Shown piece after piece: positions 43,601-46,742 of a DNA stretch of 46,742 nt (position 1 is the first letter of the stretch; each line of letters opens with the position of its first letter). The translations under genes were made by a program, and so were the position numbers. The notes below the pieces were generated by a model. It saw only the letters and a program-made list of their open reading frames with translations, searched no databases and was not told the origin of the DNA. The stretch comes from an uncultured Eubacterium sp. (GTDB lineage Bacteria; Bacillota; Clostridia; Lachnospirales; Lachnospiraceae): NCBI GenBank assembly GCA_910585745.1, contig CAJUFM010000016.1, positions 1 through 46,742 of the forward strand, given 5' to 3'.

Positions 43601-44207
43601 TGAGGACTATAAAAGCGTCAGTGAGCGCTATGAACTGCTGAAAACCCAGCACGACGATCTGATCGAGTCTGAGGAGGCGCTGAAACAGATCATTGCCGAC
43701 CTGGATGTGGAGATGCGGGGGCAGTTCAACGAAAAATTCAGCCAGATCAAATCCCAGTTTGACCAGGTATTCCGGGAATTGTTTGGCGGTGGAAAGGGAA
43801 CCCTGGAACTGGTGGAGGACGAGGATGTGTTAGAAGCTGGTATTCGGATCATCGCCCAGCCGCCGGGAAAGAAGCTGCAGAATATGATGCAGCTCTCCGG
43901 TGGAGAGAAGGCGCTGACGGCGATCGCCCTCTTATTTGCCATCCAGAACCTGAAGCCATCCCCCTTCTGTCTGCTGGATGAGATTGAGGCGGCGCTGGAC
44001 GACTCCAATGTAAAGCGGTATGCGAAATATTTACATAAACTAACGAAGAACACGCAGTTTATCGTGATCACCCACCGGCAGGGAACAATGTCGGCGGCGG
44101 ATGCCCTCTATGGTATCACAATGCAGGAAAAGGGTGTGTCAACTCTTGTTTCTGTCAAGCTGATCGAAGAACAGCTGAAAAATGAGCAGAAGGCAGCTGC
44201 CCAATAG
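40626..44207 (+). CDS. smc: Chromosome segregation ATPase SMC
   Basis: A 1193-residue condensin core subunit. The N-terminal head has Walker A GPNGSGKSNVADAVRW and the R-loop region LGEQSAKQLRG. Long coiled coils run from about 170-500 and 665-1025, separated by the hinge (about 515-660, with GGAYKNSNNLLGR just after it). The C-terminal head has signature LSGGEKALTAIALLFAI and Walker B FCLLDEIEAALDD. The ATG at 40626 follows TGGAG. It is within the usual rnc-smc-ftsY operon. Confidence 0.97.
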   Translation: MYLKSIEVHGFKSFANKLVFEFHNGITGIVGPNGSGKSNVADAVRWVLGEQSAKQLRGASMQDVIFAGTELRKPQSYAYVALTISNEDHKLNVPYEEVQVARRVYRSGESEYLLNGAACRLKDVQELFFDTGIGKEGYSIIGQGQIDKILSGKPEERRELFDEAAGIVKFKKRKATAEKNLEAESQNLLRVNDILTELEKQVGPLEKQSEKAREYLRLKEELKKYEISLFIQDYNSFQEDLKEAKTNISNAEKELEEVKKEQESTKSQFEEVEHQIKEYDELLEQKKEKCNRDRLALAGIEGEIRIAKEKISSLSHGKEYYMDRMNSIQASVDAVTKEKEGYLESQKEFTGTLAQMQSEEENLLKEADRLNERIGEMEKTIAEQNDIILSSMNQTSEIHIEHQKIESMMEQNSIRKAELNQRILSNKSQVSTAVEQMQQEEAALEEIRQSLDAEYVKRKEFLKKAEECRTEFNDLRHELHERQRDYHMKSSRLATLKNITERYDGYGQSIRRVMEQKQENPGIVGVVADIIQVDKKYETAVETALGGSIQNIVTEDEQTAKDMINFLKKHRYGRATFLPLTTVSAAAGRIKPEVLSEQGVIGCVSELVKKDHRFDGLVQYLLGRFVLVDTIDHAMALGRKFKHTLRIVTLEGELLNPGGSMSGGAYKNSNNLLGRRREMEKLEEEIQKIERSMDKLRQKRKRLEEEAGKAEQRAKEKDSVLKELGLRENTANIKYEQAVAVKEQKEAEFNAIVNDGKELESQKNILTETLSRIDSQLKDSQKKNDQAKEIQEQTTEELEKTAKTLSKSQERLAELKLEISAFTQKNSFLLENLEKTESRLIELQKEYQALVEEQNSSDTQVDQMNQSIEEFEGRITACKEEIATLEQEIEDYTKKKEELMVSQKDFFDKRNEMMEHIGELDKECFRLGARKEKLEEQLENRINYMWNEYEITYHNAREMAGEPEFTYARIKNLVGETKSSIRGLGDVNVNAIEDYKSVSERYELLKTQHDDLIESEEALKQIIADLDVEMRGQFNEKFSQIKSQFDQVFRELFGGGKGTLELVEDEDVLEAGIRIIAQPPGKKLQNMMQLSGGEKALTAIALLFAIQNLKPSPFCLLDEIEAALDDSNVKRYAKYLHKLTKNTQFIVITHRQGTMSAADALYGITMQEKGVSTLVSVKLIEEQLKNEQKAAAQ

Positions 44208-44255
44208 CTGCGGGATCCAGTATAATGAAGTGTGAATAAGGAGAGAAAGAAGACA

Positions 44256-45176
44256 ATGGGTATTTTCAGTAAATTAAAGAGCGGACTGAGCAAGACGCGG
44301 GATAGTTTTGTGTCGGGCATCGATTCAATATTTTCTGGTTTTTCTGAAATTGATGATGATTTTTACGAGGAGCTGGAGGAGCAGCTGATCATGGCAGACA
44401 TTGGCATGGATACTTCCATGAAGATCATCGAAGAGCTCCAGGAAAAAGTTAAAGAAGAGAAGATCAAAGAAGCATCGGCTTGCCGTACCCTGCTGATGGA
44501 TACCATCAAAGAGCAGATGAAGGTACATGAGGATGCTTATGAGTTTGAGAAAAAGAAATCTGTAGTGCTGTTTATCGGCGTCAACGGTGTGGGAAAGACT
44601 ACAAGTGTAGGAAAACTGGCAGGGCAGATGAAAAAAGAAGGAAAAAAAGTGCTTCTGGCGGCGGCAGACACATTCCGCGCCGGTGCCATCGACCAGTTGA
44701 AGGAGTGGTCCGGCCGCGCCGGTGTGGATATCATTGCCGGCCAGGAGGGGGCAGACCCGGCGGCCATCGTATTTGACGCGGTGGCGGCAGCAAAGGCGAG
44801 AAATACAGATATACTTTTATGTGACACCGCAGGACGTCTTCATAACAAAAAGAATCTGATGGCAGAGCTGCACAAGATTTATAAGATCATCGAAAATGAG
44901 TACAGTGATGCCCATCTGGAGACCTTTATCGTGGTGGATGGAACTACCGGACAGAACGCCCTTGTCCAGGCGAAGCAGTTCAGTGAGGTGGCAGATATCA
45001 CAGGGGTTGTCCTTACCAAGCTGGACGGAACGGCAAAGGGCGGCATTGCTATTGCCATCCAGTCCGAACTGAACATCCCGGTAAAATATATCGGCATCGG
45101 GGAAAAGATCGATGATCTGCAGAGATTTGACGCTGGAGAGTTTGTGGACGCTCTATTTGATGTTGCAGAACAATAG
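44256..45176 (+). CDS. ftsY: Signal recognition particle receptor FtsY
   Basis: A 306-residue GTPase that receives SRP-bound ribosomes at the membrane. A short amphipathic N-terminus (GIFSKLKSGLSKTRDSF) replaces the acidic A domain. The NG domain has GVNGVGKTTSVGKLA, DTAGRLHNKKNLMAEL and TKLDGTAKGG. The ATG at 44256 is preferred over a GTG at 44232, which precedes the ribosome site. It ends the rnc-smc-ftsY run. Confidence 0.96.
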   Translation: MGIFSKLKSGLSKTRDSFVSGIDSIFSGFSEIDDDFYEELEEQLIMADIGMDTSMKIIEELQEKVKEEKIKEASACRTLLMDTIKEQMKVHEDAYEFEKKKSVVLFIGVNGVGKTTSVGKLAGQMKKEGKKVLLAAADTFRAGAIDQLKEWSGRAGVDIIAGQEGADPAAIVFDAVAAAKARNTDILLCDTAGRLHNKKNLMAELHKIYKIIENEYSDAHLETFIVVDGTTGQNALVQAKQFSEVADITGVVLTKLDGTAKGGIAIAIQSELNIPVKYIGIGEKIDDLQRFDAGEFVDALFDVAEQ

Positions 45177-45233
45177 AAATCGTGGTAAAATGAGTGCCGA
45201 CATAAAAATTGAGAGAAAGGCAGATGACAATTC

Positions 45234-46454
45234 ATGATGACACTGGATAAATTTGAAGAGGCCAGCGAGAGGGTCAAGGAAGTCATACTTCCCACGAACC
45301 TGATCTACAGCGAATACTATAGCGCCGAGACCGGGGCGAAAGTTTATTTCAAGCCGGAAAACATGCAGTATACGGGGGCTTATAAAGTAAGAGGTGCCTA
45401 CTACAAGATCAGCACCCTGTCCGATGCGGAGAGGGAGAAGGGGCTGATCACTGCATCTGCCGGAAATCATGCCCAGGGTGTGGCATATGCGGCAAAGCTT
45501 TTTGGAGTAAAAGCCGTGATCGTCATGCCCACAACCACTCCTCTTATCAAAGTAAACCGTACCAAAAGTTATGGCGCTGAGGTGGTGTTACATGGAAACG
45601 TATACGACGATGCCTGCAGCTATGCGCTGAAGCTGGCAGAAGAACAGGGATATACCTTTGTCCATCCTTTCGATGATGAGGTGGTGGCTACCGGCCAGGG
45701 TTCTATCGCTATGGAGATCTTTAAGGAGCTTCCCACGGTGGATATCATTCTGGTTCCCGTTGGAGGCGGCGGGCTCGCCTGCGGCGTGTCGACCCTGGCA
45801 AAGCTGCTCAATCCGAACATCAAGGTGATCGGTGTGGAGCCGGCGGGGGCAAACTGCATGCAGGAATCTTTAAGACAGGGGAAAGTTGTGTCTCTGCCGG
45901 GAGTGAATACCATTGCTGATGGTACCGCGGTGAAGACGCCGGGATCCAATATTTTCCCCTACATACAGAAAAATCTGGATGATATCATTACGGTAGACGA
46001 CCATGACCTGATCGTGAATTTCCTTGATATGATGGAAAACCATAAGATGGTGGTGGAAAACTCCGGGCTTTTGACGGTGGCGGCGTTGAAGAAAATGGAT
46101 ATCCAGGGGAAGAAAGTGGTGTCCATCCTCAGCGGCGGAAACATGGATATCATCACCATTTCCTCTGTGGTACAGCATGGTCTGATCCAGAGAGGAAGGG
46201 TATTTACCGTGTCCGTAGAGCTTCCGGATCGTCCCGGTGAGCTGCTTCATGTGGCGGATGTGATCGCCAGGGCACAGGGAAATGTCATTCGTCTGGAACA
46301 TAACCAGTTTATCAGCATCAACCGCAATGCCGCAGTGGAGCTGACGATCACCATGGAGGCCTTTGGCCACGAACACAAGGAGCAGATCATAAAGGCGCTG
46401 GAAGATGCCGGATATGCACCAAAGAGCCAGCAGCCGACGGCGATCTATCACTAG
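45234..46454 (+). CDS. ilvA: Threonine ammonia-lyase (threonine dehydratase) with ACT domain
   Basis: A 406-residue PLP enzyme making 2-oxobutanoate from threonine. The PLP lysine lies in YTGAYKVRGAYYK, the phosphate-binding loop is VGGGGLACG, and the SAGNHAQGVAYAA substrate loop is present. Residues about 330-405 form an ACT domain (VFTVSVELPDRPGELLHVAD). The length matches the shorter form (TdcB/IlvA of Firmicutes) rather than the two-ACT biosynthetic enzyme. Two ATG codons at 45234 and 45237 are possible starts. Confidence 0.94.
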   Translation: MMTLDKFEEASERVKEVILPTNLIYSEYYSAETGAKVYFKPENMQYTGAYKVRGAYYKISTLSDAEREKGLITASAGNHAQGVAYAAKLFGVKAVIVMPTTTPLIKVNRTKSYGAEVVLHGNVYDDACSYALKLAEEQGYTFVHPFDDEVVATGQGSIAMEIFKELPTVDIILVPVGGGGLACGVSTLAKLLNPNIKVIGVEPAGANCMQESLRQGKVVSLPGVNTIADGTAVKTPGSNIFPYIQKNLDDIITVDDHDLIVNFLDMMENHKMVVENSGLLTVAALKKMDIQGKKVVSILSGGNMDIITISSVVQHGLIQRGRVFTVSVELPDRPGELLHVADVIARAQGNVIRLEHNQFISINRNAAVELTITMEAFGHEHKEQIIKALEDAGYAPKSQQPTAIYH

Positions 46455-46475
46455 AACAGGGAGGGAGATGGCAGA

Positions 46476-46742
46476 ATGGAATACGAACAGAATTTGTTGT
46501 TTACTCCGGAGGGAGTCCGGGATATATATGGTGTAGAATGTGAGAAAAGAGAATGGGTGGAAGCTGAGATCCATAAGATCATGAAACTCTACGGGTTTCA
46601 GGATATCCTCACCCCGACCTTTGAGTTTTTCGATATCTTTAATCAGGAGCGGGGCACTGTGGAATCAAAGGAAATGTTCAAATTCTTTGACCAGTATAAC
46701 AATACCCTGGCGCTGCGCCCGGATATCACGCCATCCATCTCC
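46476..46742 (+). CDS. hisZ: ATP phosphoribosyltransferase regulatory subunit HisZ (partial)
   Basis: The first 89 codons of a gene cut by the window end. The sequence LLFTPEGVRDIYGVECEKRE, the motif TPTFEFFDIFNQERGTVESK and ALRPDITPSIS match HisZ, the HisRS-like partner of short-form HisG in histidine synthesis. A histidyl-tRNA synthetase would look similar, but the FEFFDIF-RGTV-EMFKFFDQ pattern favours HisZ. It lies 21 nt after ilvA. Confidence 0.85.
   Translation, partial: MEYEQNLLFTPEGVRDIYGVECEKREWVEAEIHKIMKLYGFQDILTPTFEFFDIFNQERGTVESKEMFKFFDQYNNTLALRPDITPSIS

Overview
The window looks like a chromosome segment from a gut Lachnospiraceae (Blautia/Dorea/Mediterraneibacter-like Clostridia). 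Pointers are the strong AGGAGG-type ribosome sites, many GTG/TTG starts, a HydF/ferredoxin pair, DUF6033, DUF4317 and GerMN proteins typical of this family, and a secreted GH115 glucuronidase. The exact genus cannot be fixed from sequence reading alone. No rRNA, tRNA or CRISPR array was seen.

Region 1 (about 1-13,550) reads as an integrative mobilizable element. It has a tyrosine integrase pointing out of the left end, an XRE repressor, an excisionase-like gene behind a promoter flanked by two palindromes, a long helically phased repeat array, an oriT-like hairpin and a MobV-type relaxase broken by one extra base in an A7 run. Its apparent cargo is a complete phosphate system, pstS-pstC-pstA-pstB-phoU-phoP-phoR. 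A sensorless hybrid histidine kinase and a small reverse-strand ORF follow. Phased TTAACA-type PhoP boxes precede both pstS and the hybrid kinase, so the cargo probably forms its own phosphate-starvation regulon. AAGGGAAA repeats occur at both ends and may be integrase arm sites.

Region 2 (about 13,550-17,500) is an AT-rich scrap yard: a small membrane protein, two ORFs split by one in-frame stop, a decayed phd-doc toxin-antitoxin pair whose doc is cut just before the Fic motif, an IS-like end, a GNAT acetyltransferase, an XRE regulator with a GyrI-like domain, and a long IS-end-like hairpin.

Region 3 (about 17,500-29,900) is mixed chromosomal: a two-domain polyphosphate kinase 2 (PAP type), a secreted GH115 enzyme with Big2 domains, a BlaI/M56 sensor pair, DUF6033, an ogt-DUF4317 operon divergent from hydF, a ferredoxin, a conserved small protein and a small alarmone synthetase.

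Region 4 (about 30,000-46,742) is core housekeeping, all on the + strand: folD-rimO-pgsA-pncC-GerMN lipoprotein, a flavoprotein, cmk-ispH-rpsA, cheR, plsX-rnc-smc-ftsY, ilvA, and the start of hisZ. plsX has a structured leader, and ispH overlaps rpsA by 34 nt.
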